This document shows, in pieces, positions 9,117 through 19,004 of a DNA stretch of 56,171 nucleotides; position 1 is the stretch's first letter, and the number at the start of each line of letters is the position of its first letter. The stretch spans positions 1 to 56,171 of the forward strand of contig JAESQY010000161.1 of assembly GCA_016764915.1 (NCBI GenBank). Reading direction: 5' to 3'. Both the position numbers and the translations under genes were made by a program. The notes beneath the pieces are model-generated. The model did no database searches. It worked only from the letters and a program-made list of their open reading frames with translations, and had not been told where the DNA came from. Source of the DNA: Aliivibrio sp. Lineage in GTDB: Bacteria > Pseudomonadota > Gammaproteobacteria > Enterobacterales > Vibrionaceae.

Positions 9117-9374
9117 GTGAAAAAATCAATTCATCCAAAATATCGAACTGTGATATTTCATGATACCAGTGTGGACGAGTATTTCGTGGTTGGCTCAACG
9201 TTAACCACAGACAGGACGATTACTTGGAAAGATGGCAAAGAATATCCTTACATGACGTTAGATACCTCTTCTGCATCACACCCTTTTTATACTGGTAAAC
9301 AAAGAGTGGCGACGACGGAAGGAAGAGTCGCTGATTTTTCTCGCCGATTTGGTTCTATGATAGGAAAAAAATAA
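9117..9374 (+). CDS. rpmE2: Ribosomal protein L31, type B (zinc-independent)
   Basis: 85 residues starting at a GTG preceded by TTGGAG (9105-9110); a TTG at 9105 is in frame but overlaps that site. The sequence [28 protein letters not shown] is the long L31B form. There is no cysteine at all, so it lacks the CxxC zinc site of the primary L31. When zinc is scarce, L31B replaces zinc-loaded L31 on the 50S subunit and frees zinc. Its stop codon overlaps the start of rpmJ2 by one base (TAATG), so translation is probably coupled. A Zur-type palindrome lies upstream. Confidence 0.95.
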   Translation: MKKSIHPKYRTVIFHDTSVDEYFVVGSTLTTDRTITWKDGKEYPYMTLDTSSASHPFYTGKQRVATTEGRVADFSRRFGSMIGKK

Positions 9375-9511
9375 TGAAGGTATTAAGTTCTTTAAAGAGT
9401 GCAAAAAATCGTCATAGGGATTGCCAAATAATCAGACGAAAAGGGAGAGTATTTGTGATTTGTAAATCCAACCCAAGGTTTAAAGCAGTACAAGGGAAAA
9501 AGAAAAAATAG
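9374..9511 (+). CDS. rpmJ2: Ribosomal protein L36, type B (zinc-independent)
   Basis: A 45-residue basic peptide, [20 protein letters not shown] followed by [11 protein letters not shown] and a Lys-rich tail. It matches E. coli YkgO, the alternative L36. It keeps two isolated cysteines (16 and 30) but not the CxxC...C...H zinc ribbon of the type A protein. It is translationally coupled to rpmE2 and ends just before a terminator. The pair is expected to be expressed when zinc is limiting. Confidence 0.95.
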   Translation: MKVLSSLKSAKNRHRDCQIIRRKGRVFVICKSNPRFKAVQGKKKK

Positions 9512-9513
9512 GA

Positions 9514-9550
9514 TAAAAAAAGGTTGGCTATCAAGGCCAACCTTTTTATT
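9514..9550. terminator. Bidirectional terminator between rpmJ2 and metQ
   Basis: The stem AGGTTGGC/GCCAACCT (9521-9528 with 9536-9543) is flanked by an A run on the left and a T run on the right, so it can stop transcription from both convergent units. Confidence 0.88.
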
Positions 9551-9564
9551 TGGGGTGCAAGGTG

Positions 9565-10374
9565 TTACCAGCCTTTTACGATACCGCCATTAAAGGTATC
9601 AAATGCCGCTTGGTAAACTTCTTCTGTTTGATACGCTTTTACGAAGTTCTGTACGTTTTCAGCATTCACATTATCTTCACGTGCCACAATCAAGTTAACG
9701 TATGGTGACTCTTTACTTTCAACAAAGATGCCATCTTTTTCAGGTGTTAAATTGATGCTGCTTGCATAAGTTGTATTGATAATGGATAGAGCAACATCAT
9801 CTAAAGAGCGTGGAAGCTGCGCGGCATCCAATTCGATTATCTCGATATTTTTTGGATTGGTTGCGATATCACGAACGGTTGCTGAAAGGCCAGCTCCCTC
9901 TTTAAGAGTGATTAGACCTTGCTGTTCAAGTAGGATCAATGAGCGACCAAGATTTGTTGGATCGTTTGGTACCGCTATACGAGCGCCTTCTTGAATCTCA
10001 TCGACACTGGTCACTTGCTTAGAGTAACCCGCAATTGGATAAACAAAGGTGTTACCTGCAATTTTCAGTTTGTAACCACGATCAATGGTCTGTTGATCTA
10101 AGTAAGGTTTATGTTGGAATGCGTTGATATCCACAGAACCATCATCGAGGGCTGCATTTGGTGTGACATAATCAGTAAATGTCACCAGTTCAACATCAAG
10201 GTCAAACTTTTCTTTAGCGACTTTTGCTGCCACTTCGGCAACTTGCGCTTCGGCACCCGCCATTACAGCGACTTTGATTTTATTAGAATCTGTTTTGTTT
10301 TCACCACAGCCAGTTAATGCCAGTAGAGAGGCAAGGCCAGCAATAGTTGCTAATTTTTTAAACGTTAATTTCAT
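9565..10374 (-). CDS. metQ: D-/L-methionine ABC transporter, substrate-binding lipoprotein
   Basis: 269 residues from the ATG at 10374, which follows AAGGAAATAAC; a longer frame from 10404 would spoil the signal peptide. The N terminus is a lipoprotein signal with lipobox LALTGC (Cys23). The NlpA/MetQ fold is recognisable from KVAVMAGAEAQVAEVAAKVA and AFQHKPYLDQQ. It delivers methionine to MetNI at the inner membrane. It is the last gene of metNIQ, 35 bases after metI, before a shared terminator. Confidence 0.95.
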   Translation of the reverse strand: MKLTFKKLATIAGLASLLALTGCGENKTDSNKIKVAVMAGAEAQVAEVAAKVAKEKFDLDVELVTFTDYVTPNAALDDGSVDINAFQHKPYLDQQTIDRGYKLKIAGNTFVYPIAGYSKQVTSVDEIQEGARIAVPNDPTNLGRSLILLEQQGLITLKEGAGLSATVRDIATNPKNIEIIELDAAQLPRSLDDVALSIINTTYASSINLTPEKDGIFVESKESPYVNLIVAREDNVNAENVQNFVKAYQTEEVYQAAFDTFNGGIVKGW

Positions 10375-10409
10375 TGTTATTTCCTTATAGTAAATCGATT
10401 GCAAACTGT

Positions 10410-11087
10410 TTATCTATGATCCACTCGGCGTGCAATAGTGTCGCCAACTGATTGAATAATTTGAACTAAAATTATTAGCATAACGACAGTAACGGCCATT
10501 ATGGATAACTCATATCGGTGGAAGCCGTAACGAATGGCAACGTCGCCTAAACCACCTCCACCAACGGTTCCGGCCATTGCTGAATAACTTACCAAGGTTA
10601 CTAATGTAATTGTCACTGAATTGACAATTGTTGGTAAAGCTTCTGGCAATAACACTCGATTGATGATTTGCAGTGGCGTTGCCCCCATTGCTTGTGCCGC
10701 TTCAACTAACCCAGCAGGTACTTCGATTAATGCGCCTTCGATTAAGCGAGCAACAAATGGAATAGCACCAATGGTTAAAGGGACAATCGCTGCCGTGGTA
10801 CCGATAAAGCTACCAACCAGCAGTTTTGTTAATGGAATAATGGCGACCATCAACACTAAAAATGGCACAGAACGTCCGACATTTACTACTGCGCCCAATA
10901 ATTTATTCATTTTTACATTTTCAAGCAGTCCGCCTTTTTTCGATGTGTGTAACACCACACCCAGAGGAATACCGATGGCAAAACCAACAACACCTGAAAC
11001 AAAAACCATATAGAGCGTTTGCCAAGTAGCCTTGAGTAATAATCCGCTATTTTGATTTAACCAATCTAAAATAAGATCAAAGGACAT
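10410..11087 (-). CDS. metI: Methionine ABC transporter, permease
   Basis: 225 residues with about five transmembrane helices and the EAA loop that contacts the ATPase ([20 protein letters not shown]). Two copies of it form the membrane channel of the MetNIQ importer. Its start overlaps the end of metN by 11 bases, a sign of coupled translation. It matches E. coli MetI (217 residues) over the whole length. Confidence 0.95.
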   Translation of the reverse strand: MSFDLILDWLNQNSGLLLKATWQTLYMVFVSGVVGFAIGIPLGVVLHTSKKGGLLENVKMNKLLGAVVNVGRSVPFLVLMVAIIPLTKLLVGSFIGTTAAIVPLTIGAIPFVARLIEGALIEVPAGLVEAAQAMGATPLQIINRVLLPEALPTIVNSVTITLVTLVSYSAMAGTVGGGGLGDVAIRYGFHRYELSIMAVTVVMLIILVQIIQSVGDTIARRVDHR

Positions 11088-12111
11088 AACCGAGTACCTC
11101 TACTTTTACTTGATGCTGTAGCAAAAATGACAGTGCTTGTTGAGTGGATGATTCATCTCCATAAAATTCTGCCAGTAATAGGCCAAATTTAACGCCGCCA
11201 GCGTAATCGATATCAGAGCTTAAAATAGCGATATCGATGTTGAAATTTCGTGAGATTTGACTGATTAATGGGGCATCAACCGTAGCGCCGGTAAACTCCA
11301 AACGAACTAATGGGAAGCTACCATTCACACGGGTTGAGTTTAGACGCTCTTGATAGTCAGCTGGGATGGATAAGTCCAATGTAGAACGAATGAACGCTTT
11401 GGCTAAATCCGTCTTAGGGTGTGCAAAAATATCCCCAACGCTGCCTTTCTCAACTAACTCACCATCGCCGATAATAGCGACTTGATGACAGATTTTTTTC
11501 ACCACATTCATTTCGTGAGTAATTAATAAGATGGTGATATTGAGGCTTTTATTGATCTTTTTAATCAGCTGTAAAATAGATTGGGTAGTGGCAGGATCCA
11601 ATGCACTGGTTGCTTCATCGCATAGCAGAACTTTGGGATCGGATGAGAGTGCGCGAGCAATAGCGACACGCTGTTTCTGCTCACCACTTAAATTAGCTGG
11701 GTAAGTATCTCGTTTATCCTCTAAGCCAACCAAAGCTAATAAGCTAGATACTTTCTTTTCGATTTCACTTGCTGACTTCCCTGCGAGCTCTAGTGGCAGC
11801 GCCACATTGGCAAATACGGTTCGTGAAGAGAGAAGATTAAAGTGCTGAAATATCATGCCGATGTTTCGACGAGCCTGACATAACTGATGATTTGACAGTG
11901 TCGTTAGATCAACACCGTCAACAATGATGGTTCCTTGGGTTGGTCGCTCTAACATATTGACACAACGAATCAGAGTGCTTTTTCCAGCACCTGACGAGCC
12001 GATAACACCAAAAATAGTGCCTTGTAGGACGTTTAGATTGATACCTTTTAGGGCATGGATCTCTTTCGTCCCTTGGTAAAAAACCTTATTAACCTGATTT
12101 ATTTCAATCAT
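11077..12111 (-). CDS. metN: Methionine ABC transporter, ATP-binding protein
   Basis: 344 residues from the ATG at 12111, which has AAAGG nearby; an in-frame ATG six codons earlier (12129) is less likely. The ATPase domain has Walker [10 protein letters not shown], Walker [13 protein letters not shown] and H-loop LITHEMNVV. The ABC signature reads LSGEQ instead of the usual LSGGQ. The last 95 residues are the NIL domain that binds methionine and gives transinhibition. It is the first gene of metNIQ and lies behind tandem MetJ boxes. Confidence 0.95.
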   Translation of the reverse strand: MIEINQVNKVFYQGTKEIHALKGINLNVLQGTIFGVIGSSGAGKSTLIRCVNMLERPTQGTIIVDGVDLTTLSNHQLCQARRNIGMIFQHFNLLSSRTVFANVALPLELAGKSASEIEKKVSSLLALVGLEDKRDTYPANLSGEQKQRVAIARALSSDPKVLLCDEATSALDPATTQSILQLIKKINKSLNITILLITHEMNVVKKICHQVAIIGDGELVEKGSVGDIFAHPKTDLAKAFIRSTLDLSIPADYQERLNSTRVNGSFPLVRLEFTGATVDAPLISQISRNFNIDIAILSSDIDYAGGVKFGLLLAEFYGDESSTQQALSFLLQHQVKVEVLGYVL

Positions 12112-12187
12112 CAATAACCTTTGTTTCATTCTATTTCACAATTAGTGTGATGCTAGTTGCTCATGATAATTATGTCAATGGATATTT

Positions 12188-12211
12188 TTACGTCTAGATG
12201 TTTAGACGTCT
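12188..12211. promoter_or_regulatory. Tandem MetJ boxes upstream of metN
   Basis: Three adjoining 8-mers: TTACGTCT (6/8), AGATGTTT (6/8) and AGACGTCT (8/8 match to the MetJ box), ending 77 bases upstream of the metN start. MetJ with S-adenosylmethionine binds such tandem boxes and represses methionine genes. The site lies between metN and the divergent gmhB. Confidence 0.85.
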
Positions 12212-12283
12212 ATTTTTAACTGATGAACCTGAGTATACACAGTGTTATAATTTATTCAATTACCTTTTATAGAGTGTTTAATT

Positions 12284-12841
12284 TTGTCTAAACCAGCGAT
12301 TTTTATTGATAGAGATGGCGTAATCAACGTCGATCACGGTTATGTACATAAAGTGGACGATTTTGAGTTTGTAGAGGGCGTATTTGATGCGACGAAACAG
12401 CTTAAATCGATGGATTATCAATTGGTGGTGGTGACCAACCAGTCTGGCATTGCTCGAGGCATGTTCTCTGAAGATGCTTTTATTCGTTTGACTGAGTGGA
12501 TGGATTGGAACTTTGAGGACAACGGTGTTGAATTGGACGGTATCTACTACTGTCCTCACCATGCTGAAAAAGGGATAGGAAAATACAAAGAGGCGTGTGA
12601 CTGTCGTAAACCGAATCCTGGTATGTTGATTACCGCGCAAAGCTTTTTAGATATTGATATGGAAAACTCCATCATGATCGGTGACAAAGCTGAAGACATG
12701 ATGGCAGCAGAGGCTGCCGGGGTTGGTACCAAGATTTTAGTTCGTACTGGAAAAGCGATCACTGAGCAGGGGGAGTCACTAGCAGATGTCGTGCTCGATA
12801 GCATCGCTAAAGTTCCCGCTTATGTTGCGGAATATAAATAA
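12284..12841 (+). CDS. gmhB: D-glycero-beta-D-manno-heptose 1,7-bisphosphate 7-phosphatase
   Basis: 185 residues, a cytoplasmic HAD-family phosphatase in ADP-heptose synthesis for the lipopolysaccharide inner core. The catalytic motif is FIDRDGVIN and the second motif [13 protein letters not shown] zinc-binding loop is seen as CPHHAEKG...CDCRKPNPG, and the last HAD motif as [16 protein letters not shown]. The only fitting start is a TTG at 12284 (TTG TCT AAA CCA), giving the normal N terminus [12 protein letters not shown]. It is divergent from metN, as in E. coli. Confidence 0.95.
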   Translation: MSKPAIFIDRDGVINVDHGYVHKVDDFEFVEGVFDATKQLKSMDYQLVVVTNQSGIARGMFSEDAFIRLTEWMDWNFEDNGVELDGIYYCPHHAEKGIGKYKEACDCRKPNPGMLITAQSFLDIDMENSIMIGDKAEDMMAAEAAGVGTKILVRTGKAITEQGESLADVVLDSIAKVPAYVAEYK

Positions 12842-12854
12842 CGTCCAATCAATT

Positions 12855-12889
12855 TTGTTCAAACCAATCAATCGTATTGGTTTGAACAA
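12855..12889. repeat. 14-bp perfect inverted repeat after gmhB
   Basis: TTGTTCAAACCAAT (12855-12868) pairs perfectly with 12876-12889 across a 7-base loop. There is no T run on either side, so it is not a standard terminator. It could be an operator for the downstream transporter operon or a processed hairpin for gmhB. Confidence 0.6.
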
Positions 12890-13001
12890 CTCAAAAACCA
12901 TCAGATAAGTTGAGTCTCAGCCTCTTTTACGCTATCAATTAACTATGAGTTAAAAAATGTAATTTTATCCTACTGAAGGATATGAGGATTATTGTTACCG
13001 A

Positions 13002-14033
13002 ATGCTTGGTTATCTGTTTCGTCGTGCTCTTTTAGTTATCCCTACCTTCATTGGTATCACCCTGATGATATTTACCTTAACTCGCTTTGTTCCCGGTGGG
13101 CCTGTTGAAAGGGTATTGCTCAGTATGCAAATGCAGGGCTCTTCTGAAATTTCAGGTGGCAGCATCAGTGTTACTGAGGGTAATAATGCGTTATCAGCCG
13201 GACAAATTGCGGAGTTAAATGCGTTTTATGGTTTAGATAAACCAGTTTTTGAAGCTTATGTCGATTGGTTCGGTAAATTAGTGACTCTTAATTTAGGAGA
13301 GTCGACCCGTTATTACGAGCCGGTGATCGATATGATCAGTGAGCGTTTACCAGTATCACTTTTTTACGGAGTGTCTACGTTTCTTATTAGTTACCTTATC
13401 TCTATACCACTCGGTTATGCCAAAGCATTAAAGCATGGCAGCCTACTTGATGCCTCTAGTTCAATCTTGATTTTTGTTGGTTACGCACTGCCCGGTTACG
13501 TCATTGGCGTGCTGCTGATCACCCTATTTGGTTATCAATTAGAGTGGTTCCCCATGGGCGGTTTTGTCGGAGATGAATTTGATGATTTAGCTTGGTTCGA
13601 GCAAATTAAAGACATTCTTTGGCACGCTATTCTTCCACTCACCTGTTACTTGATAGGTGATTTTGCTCTGTTAACCATGACAATGAAGAACAATTTAATG
13701 GAGAACCTAGCTTCGGACTACGTTCGAACCGCCATTGCTAAAGGCTTGCCATTTCGAACTGCAGTGCGAAAACACGCACTGCGTAACAGCTTGATTCCTG
13801 TGGCTAGCCACTTTGGTAACTCGTTGATGTTCTTCATGACTGGATCTTTTTTGATTGAGGTGATTTTCAACATTGATGGTATTGGCCTGCTCGGTTATGA
13901 GGCGATCATGGAGAGAGATTATCCCGTTGTAATGGGGATTTTTGCGATTAATGCAATGATGTTGATGGTGGGAAATATCCTCTCAGATGTCTGTGTTGCT
14001 CTTGTTGATCCTCGCGTCAAGTTTGGAGATTAA
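13002..14033 (+). CDS. Oligopeptide-type ABC transporter, permease 1
   Basis: 343 residues of the OppB/DppB/YejB family: an N-terminal helix (MLGYLFRRALLVIPTFIGIT), the conserved RFVPGGPVERVL segment, a periplasmic region, then five more helices with the EAA-type loop around GLPFRTAVRKHALRNSLIP. It forms half of the inner-membrane channel of a peptide importer. It is the first gene of a six-gene operon (permease, permease, binding protein, two ATPases, lipoprotein). The exact peptide substrate is not evident. The nearest ribosome-binding-like AGGA is further from the ATG than usual. Confidence 0.88.
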   Translation: MLGYLFRRALLVIPTFIGITLMIFTLTRFVPGGPVERVLLSMQMQGSSEISGGSISVTEGNNALSAGQIAELNAFYGLDKPVFEAYVDWFGKLVTLNLGESTRYYEPVIDMISERLPVSLFYGVSTFLISYLISIPLGYAKALKHGSLLDASSSILIFVGYALPGYVIGVLLITLFGYQLEWFPMGGFVGDEFDDLAWFEQIKDILWHAILPLTCYLIGDFALLTMTMKNNLMENLASDYVRTAIAKGLPFRTAVRKHALRNSLIPVASHFGNSLMFFMTGSFLIEVIFNIDGIGLLGYEAIMERDYPVVMGIFAINAMMLMVGNILSDVCVALVDPRVKFGD

Positions 14034-14034
14034 T

Positions 14035-15090
14035 ATGATGTTTATCAATAAAATGAGCCCACTGACTCAAAAAAAAATCCAACGGTTTAAAGCGATAAAA
14101 AGGGGTTACTGGTCGTTTATTATTTTGATGATACTGCTATTAATGACTTGTTTTGCTGAGTTGTTGGTGAACAGTCGAGCCATCGTCGTTCAATATCAAG
14201 GCCAATGGTATTTCCCAACTTACAGCACAATGAATTCGGGCAATACTTTTGATTTAGGCTACCAGCATGAAACCGACTATCGAGATTTGTCTAAGCGTTT
14301 TGAACAAGAAAATCAGGGGGATATGGTTATTATGCCATTGATTCCTTGGAACCCTTTTGAGCAAGACTTTAGTGGTGATGATTATCCACCTACCGCGCCC
14401 TCGGCAGAAGCTCGACACTATTTGGGCACGGATACCATAGGGCGCGACATTGTGTCTCGTCTCTTTTATGGTTTTAGAATCGCGATGGGTTTTGCGTTAA
14501 TTGCTTTGACCATCTCTTATGCCATCGGGGTCACAGTAGGCTGTGCGATGGGCTTTTGGGGGGGTAAGTTTGATCTGATTTTTCAACGTTTTATTGAAGT
14601 TTGGTCTATGGTGCCTTTTTTGTACGTCATCATGATTTTGGTATCAATAATCAAGCCGAGTTTTATGTTGTTTACTATGATTAATGTAATGTTCGGCTGG
14701 ATGGGCATGACTTGGTACATGCGAACCATGACTTATAAAGAGAAAGCTCGAGAATATGTCATGGCGGCTAAAGCGCTTGGTGCCTCTAATTGGCGTATTA
14801 TTTTTCATCATATATTGCCCAATACCATGGTCATCATTGTGACACTGGCTCCTTTTACCATTGTGGCCAATATTACAGCATTGACAGCATTAGATTATCT
14901 GGGGCTTGGTTTGATGCCCCCGACACCAAGTTGGGGTGAGTTACTGCAACAAGGAAAATCAAATTTAGATTCGCCATGGATAGCCACCTCTGTGGTTGCT
15001 GCAATAGTGAGTGTATTGATCATGGTCACTTTTATTGGTGAAGGGATCCGAGAGGCTTTTGATCCAAAGAAATACACAAGATATAACTAA
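14035..15090 (+). CDS. Oligopeptide-type ABC transporter, permease 2
   Basis: 351 residues from the ATG at 14035, preceded by TTTGGAGAT; a start at 13987 inside the previous gene is unlikely. It belongs to the OppC/DppC/YejE family: an N-terminal transmembrane helix, a periplasmic insert of about 90 residues, the motif HYLGTDTIGRDIVSRLFYG, and the EAA loop REYVMAAKALGASNWRIIF. It pairs with permease 1, whose stop codon is one base away. The periplasmic insert is characteristic of the YejE/OppC branch. Confidence 0.88.
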   Translation: MMFINKMSPLTQKKIQRFKAIKRGYWSFIILMILLLMTCFAELLVNSRAIVVQYQGQWYFPTYSTMNSGNTFDLGYQHETDYRDLSKRFEQENQGDMVIMPLIPWNPFEQDFSGDDYPPTAPSAEARHYLGTDTIGRDIVSRLFYGFRIAMGFALIALTISYAIGVTVGCAMGFWGGKFDLIFQRFIEVWSMVPFLYVIMILVSIIKPSFMLFTMINVMFGWMGMTWYMRTMTYKEKAREYVMAAKALGASNWRIIFHHILPNTMVIIVTLAPFTIVANITALTALDYLGLGLMPPTPSWGELLQQGKSNLDSPWIATSVVAAIVSVLIMVTFIGEGIREAFDPKKYTRYN

Positions 15091-15141
15091 GTTTATAAGC
15101 AGGTGACTCCTTCTGTTTAATGATTTGAAAAGGATGCAAAC

Positions 15142-16995
15142 ATGAACAAACTGACATTATTATCGCTCTCTGCTGCGCTCTCTTTAATGGGGGTATGGTC
15201 GTCAATCACCCACAGCGCAACGTTGCCTGATAATTTGAACTGGCAAAGCAATACCAATGATCCGGTATTCTCCTCACCGAACGCGATTTTTGGGGGAACC
15301 TACCGCACGTATACGAATAGCTTCCCGCAAAGCTTTAGAACAGTAGGCCCTGATTCGAACGGCTCATTTAGAGCTTGGTTATTAGGAGATGCAAGCTCGC
15401 TACTTGATAAACACCCCAATAGCAATAATTGGTACGCTTCGTTAGCGACCTCTTGGGCTTATGGTGATGATAATAAAACCGTCTACTTTAAGTTAAACCC
15501 CAAAGCGAAGTGGAGCGATGGTGAACCCGTTACTGCTAAAGATTTTACTTTTTTACTCACTTTGATGCGCTCCAAAGACATTGTTGCACCTTGGTATAAT
15601 GAATTTTATCGTACGGAGGTGAGTGACATTATTGTGTTTGACCCACTGACTATCGCTGTGGTTTCAGGTAAAGAGCACAACCGTGATGAATTGATGGATT
15701 ACACCAATTTATCGCCTCGACCAGCACACTTTTATGCCAATCCTAAAGTGGATAAAAACAGTGATGGAATTGATGATAACTTTGTCCGTCGTTACAACTT
15801 TAAACCTGAGCCTGTAACTGGCCCTTATTACATTGATAAGATAAAAAAAGGCAAAAAAATAACGCTAAAACACGTTGGAAAGTCGTGGTGGGGTTATGAC
15901 AATCCCTATTACCAACATCGCTTTAATGTGCAGAAAATCGAAATTAAAGTTATTCGAGATGCCGATATCGCTTTTAAGCATTTTGAAAAAGGAAATATAG
16001 ATTCATTCAGCATTGTTCGACCTGATTTATGGCACAAAAAAGCAACAGGAAAAAAATACGATGCAGGGTATATCCACAAAGCGTGGGTGTTTAATCAAGC
16101 TCCCGTCGGCGCTGGTGGTATGTGGTTAAATACGGCTAAACCGTTATTGAATAATATCGATGTGCGTAAAGGGATTATGCACGCGACTGATTACGATACC
16201 ATGTTGGAAAAAGTGCTGCGTGGAGACTATATACGAAAACCCAATGGGATGGGATTTGGTCACGGTGATTACGACAATAGCTCGATTTCAGCCACCGCCT
16301 TTGATGCCAATAAAGCGATAGGTTATTTTGAAAAAGCAGGTTTTGATATCGTAGGGCCAGATGGCATACGCGTTAATGAAAAAGGTCAAAAACTGAGTTT
16401 TGCTGTGACTTACTCTCAACAGGCGCACACGCCAAGGTTAGCGGTGTTAAGAGAGCGAGCGAAGTTGGCAGGTCTTGATTTTGAGCTCAATCTGATTGAT
16501 GGTTCTAGTATGTTTAAGTATGTACTGGAGAACAAACATGATATCTCTTTTCACAGTATGGGCACTTCAGATATCCCAGCTTATTGGGAGTATTTCCACT
16601 CTGAAAATGCCAATAAGCCGCAGACTAACCACTTTACCAACTACTCCACGGTTGAGTTAGATAACATGATCATGGCATTTAAGTCAGAGTTTGATATCGA
16701 GAAGAAAAAACAGCTCTCGCGTGACATTCAAAAAGTGGTGGCTGAAGCCAATCTTATTGTTCCTGGTTACATGGTGCCATATGCGCGTGAAGCCTATTGG
16801 CGTTGGATGAAACTGCCTGAAAATATCGCCACCAAACGAACCGGTTATCTGTTTCATGGGTGGGGGTTTACGCAGACCATGAGTGCTTTTTGGATTGATG
16901 ATAACAGTAAAAAAGAGACTAAAATCGCGATAAAAAGCGGCAAGACATTCACTCCGGTCACACTGATCGATGATACCTATAAAGTGAAAAATTAG
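15142..16995 (+). CDS. Family 5 extracellular solute-binding protein (peptide importer)
   Basis: 617 residues with an N-terminal Sec signal peptide (hydrophobic residues 3-20, cleavage likely near HSATLP). It is a large periplasmic binding protein of the SBP_bac_5 family, with WSDGEPVTAKDF as the family hallmark and a size close to YejA (about 600). It should capture oligopeptides or peptide-like compounds for the two permeases. The start at 15142 follows AAAAGGATGC. The binding protein is encoded in the middle of the operon, between permeases and ATPases, an order different from oppABCDF. Confidence 0.87.
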   Translation: MNKLTLLSLSAALSLMGVWSSITHSATLPDNLNWQSNTNDPVFSSPNAIFGGTYRTYTNSFPQSFRTVGPDSNGSFRAWLLGDASSLLDKHPNSNNWYASLATSWAYGDDNKTVYFKLNPKAKWSDGEPVTAKDFTFLLTLMRSKDIVAPWYNEFYRTEVSDIIVFDPLTIAVVSGKEHNRDELMDYTNLSPRPAHFYANPKVDKNSDGIDDNFVRRYNFKPEPVTGPYYIDKIKKGKKITLKHVGKSWWGYDNPYYQHRFNVQKIEIKVIRDADIAFKHFEKGNIDSFSIVRPDLWHKKATGKKYDAGYIHKAWVFNQAPVGAGGMWLNTAKPLLNNIDVRKGIMHATDYDTMLEKVLRGDYIRKPNGMGFGHGDYDNSSISATAFDANKAIGYFEKAGFDIVGPDGIRVNEKGQKLSFAVTYSQQAHTPRLAVLRERAKLAGLDFELNLIDGSSMFKYVLENKHDISFHSMGTSDIPAYWEYFHSENANKPQTNHFTNYSTVELDNMIMAFKSEFDIEKKKQLSRDIQKVVAEANLIVPGYMVPYAREAYWRWMKLPENIATKRTGYLFHGWGFTQTMSAFWIDDNSKKETKIAIKSGKTFTPVTLIDDTYKVKN

Positions 16996-17023
16996 AATTA
17001 AAATAAAGATATAGGGTTGATTT

Positions 17024-18031
17024 ATGGTCGATGCAGTACTTTCAGTGAGCGATCTGGTGACTGAGTTTATCACTGATGACGGCGTAGTGCGGGTGTTAGA
17101 TGGTGTAAGCTTTGATGTACTTAAGGGTAAAACATTGGGCATTGTTGGCGAGTCAGGGTGTGGGAAAAGCGTCACTGCAATGTCTATTATGGGGCTGTTA
17201 CCTAAACCCTATGGCAATGTTGTTGCTGGCGAGATCATCTATCAACAGAAAAACTTAGTGACATTAAGTGTTGATGAGTTGCATAAAATGCGCGGTAATC
17301 GGATTGCTATGATTTTTCAGGATCCGATGACAGCACTTAATCCTGTGCATACGATTGGAAAACAGTTGATTGAGGTGTTGCAGCTTCATCGCAGTCACTT
17401 GTCGAAAAAACAGCATTTTCAACAAGCCATCGACATGTTAGAGAAGGTAGGCATACCTTCACCAGAGTCTCGCATTCTAGAGTACCCCCATACGTTATCA
17501 GGTGGTATGAGGCAGCGAGTAATGATCGCGATGGCGTTGGCCTGTAAACCGGATATTTTGATTTGTGATGAACCGACAACGGCACTGGATGTCACGATTC
17601 AATCTCAAATTTTAGAATTAATGAGAAGCTTGCAACATGAGACGGGTATGTCGATCATCTTTATTACCCACGATTTAGGTGTGGTAGCCGAGATGTGTGA
17701 TGATGTCGTCGTGATGTACGCAGGTAAGGTAGTGGAGAAAGCGGACATTATGACCCTGTTTGATTCACCGCAACATCCTTATACACAAGGTCTGATGGCT
17801 TCTATGCCAAATTTATCAATAAAACCTAAATCAAAACTTGAGACGATCAGTGGCAATGTACCATCACTGGATGAAATGCCTGTGGGCTGTCGATTTTCTA
17901 CCCGCTGTAAATATAGACAACCTCTATGCGACGCCCACTCTCCTGAAAGTAAGATGATATCTGAGGGCCACTACTCAAGCTGCCACTTTATTGGTCAGTT
18001 AAGTTTATCCGAACAGGAAGTGAATGCATGA
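17024..18031 (+). CDS. Oligopeptide-type ABC transporter, ATP-binding protein 1
   Basis: 335 residues of the OppD/DppD family. Walker A is GESGCGKSV, the signature [15 protein letters not shown], Walker [16 protein letters not shown], and the H-loop FITHDLGVV. The C-terminal oligopeptide/dipeptide extension contains [20 protein letters not shown], whose cysteines in some relatives bind an iron-sulfur cluster. It energises the import channel. Its last four bases overlap the start of the second ATPase gene (ATGA). Confidence 0.92.
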   Translation: MVDAVLSVSDLVTEFITDDGVVRVLDGVSFDVLKGKTLGIVGESGCGKSVTAMSIMGLLPKPYGNVVAGEIIYQQKNLVTLSVDELHKMRGNRIAMIFQDPMTALNPVHTIGKQLIEVLQLHRSHLSKKQHFQQAIDMLEKVGIPSPESRILEYPHTLSGGMRQRVMIAMALACKPDILICDEPTTALDVTIQSQILELMRSLQHETGMSIIFITHDLGVVAEMCDDVVVMYAGKVVEKADIMTLFDSPQHPYTQGLMASMPNLSIKPKSKLETISGNVPSLDEMPVGCRFSTRCKYRQPLCDAHSPESKMISEGHYSSCHFIGQLSLSEQEVNA

Positions 18032-18996
18032 GTGAGCTACTAAGAGTTGAAGGGTTAAAACAGCACTTTGTTTCTGGTAAGGGAATTTTAAAATCAGGAT
18101 ACACTGTGCACGCCGTTGATGGGGTTTCGTTTTCACTAAAAAAAGGGGAGACATTAGGATTAGTCGGTGAGTCGGGCTGCGGAAAAAGTACCCTCGGACG
18201 TTCAATTCTTAAATTATTTGAGCCAACTGCAGGAAAAGTCATTTTTGAGGGGAGAGATATTACCAATCTTCCAGCGAAAGAGATTCGTTCTTTACGCCAA
18301 GAGATGCAGATCATTTTTCAAGATCCGACTGAGTCACTAAACCCTAGGCATACGATTGAGATGATTCTTGTTGAGCCTTTTATTATTCATAATATTGGCA
18401 CTGCTGAACAACGAAAGCGATGGGTTAACGAACTGCTGGTTAAAGTTGGTCTGTCAGAGTCTGCTGCGTCAAAGTATCCTCATGAGTTTTCAGGAGGACA
18501 GAAACAACGAATAGGAATAGCCAGAGCGATAGCGCTTAAGCCTAAGTTGATTGTTTGTGATGAGTCAGTATCTGCATTGGATGTATCGGTACAGGCTCAA
18601 ATTTTGAACCTGTTGCTTAAGCTACAACAAGATTTAGCGTTAACGCTTATTTTTATCTCTCACGATCTCTCTGTGGTGCGCCATATTTCAGACAAAGTGG
18701 CAGTGATGTATTTAGGCAAGATTGTGGAGTACGGCGATGCCGAATGTATCTATCAATCGCCAAAGCACCCTTATACTCAAGCGTTATTATCGGCGATTCC
18801 TATTAATCATCCCAAGTTCAGAGGGAGACAACGAATCTTTTTAACCGGAGATGTACCTTCTCCAATTAACCTCCCTAAAGGTTGCCGTTTCTATTCACGG
18901 TGTCTGAAAGCAGAAAAAAAATGTCAACAGCAAACACCACCAACGGTTTCTATTATTGACGGGATACACGACGTTACTTGTCACCTTTACTCATAG
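18028..18996 (+). CDS. Oligopeptide-type ABC transporter, ATP-binding protein 2
   Basis: 322 residues of the OppF/DppF family. Walker A is GESGCGKST, the signature FSGGQKQRIGIARAI, Walker B LIVCDESVSALDVSVQ (Ser in place of the usual Pro after DE), and the H-loop FISHDLSVV. The C-terminal extension has CRFYSRCLKAEKKC. It forms a heterodimer with ATPase 1. The MliC-like gene begins 8 bases after its stop, so it is clearly in the same transcript. Confidence 0.92.
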   Translation: MSELLRVEGLKQHFVSGKGILKSGYTVHAVDGVSFSLKKGETLGLVGESGCGKSTLGRSILKLFEPTAGKVIFEGRDITNLPAKEIRSLRQEMQIIFQDPTESLNPRHTIEMILVEPFIIHNIGTAEQRKRWVNELLVKVGLSESAASKYPHEFSGGQKQRIGIARAIALKPKLIVCDESVSALDVSVQAQILNLLLKLQQDLALTLIFISHDLSVVRHISDKVAVMYLGKIVEYGDAECIYQSPKHPYTQALLSAIPINHPKFRGRQRIFLTGDVPSPINLPKGCRFYSRCLKAEKKCQQQTPPTVSIIDGIHDVTCHLYS

Positions 18997-19004
18997 GAGA
19001 GCTG

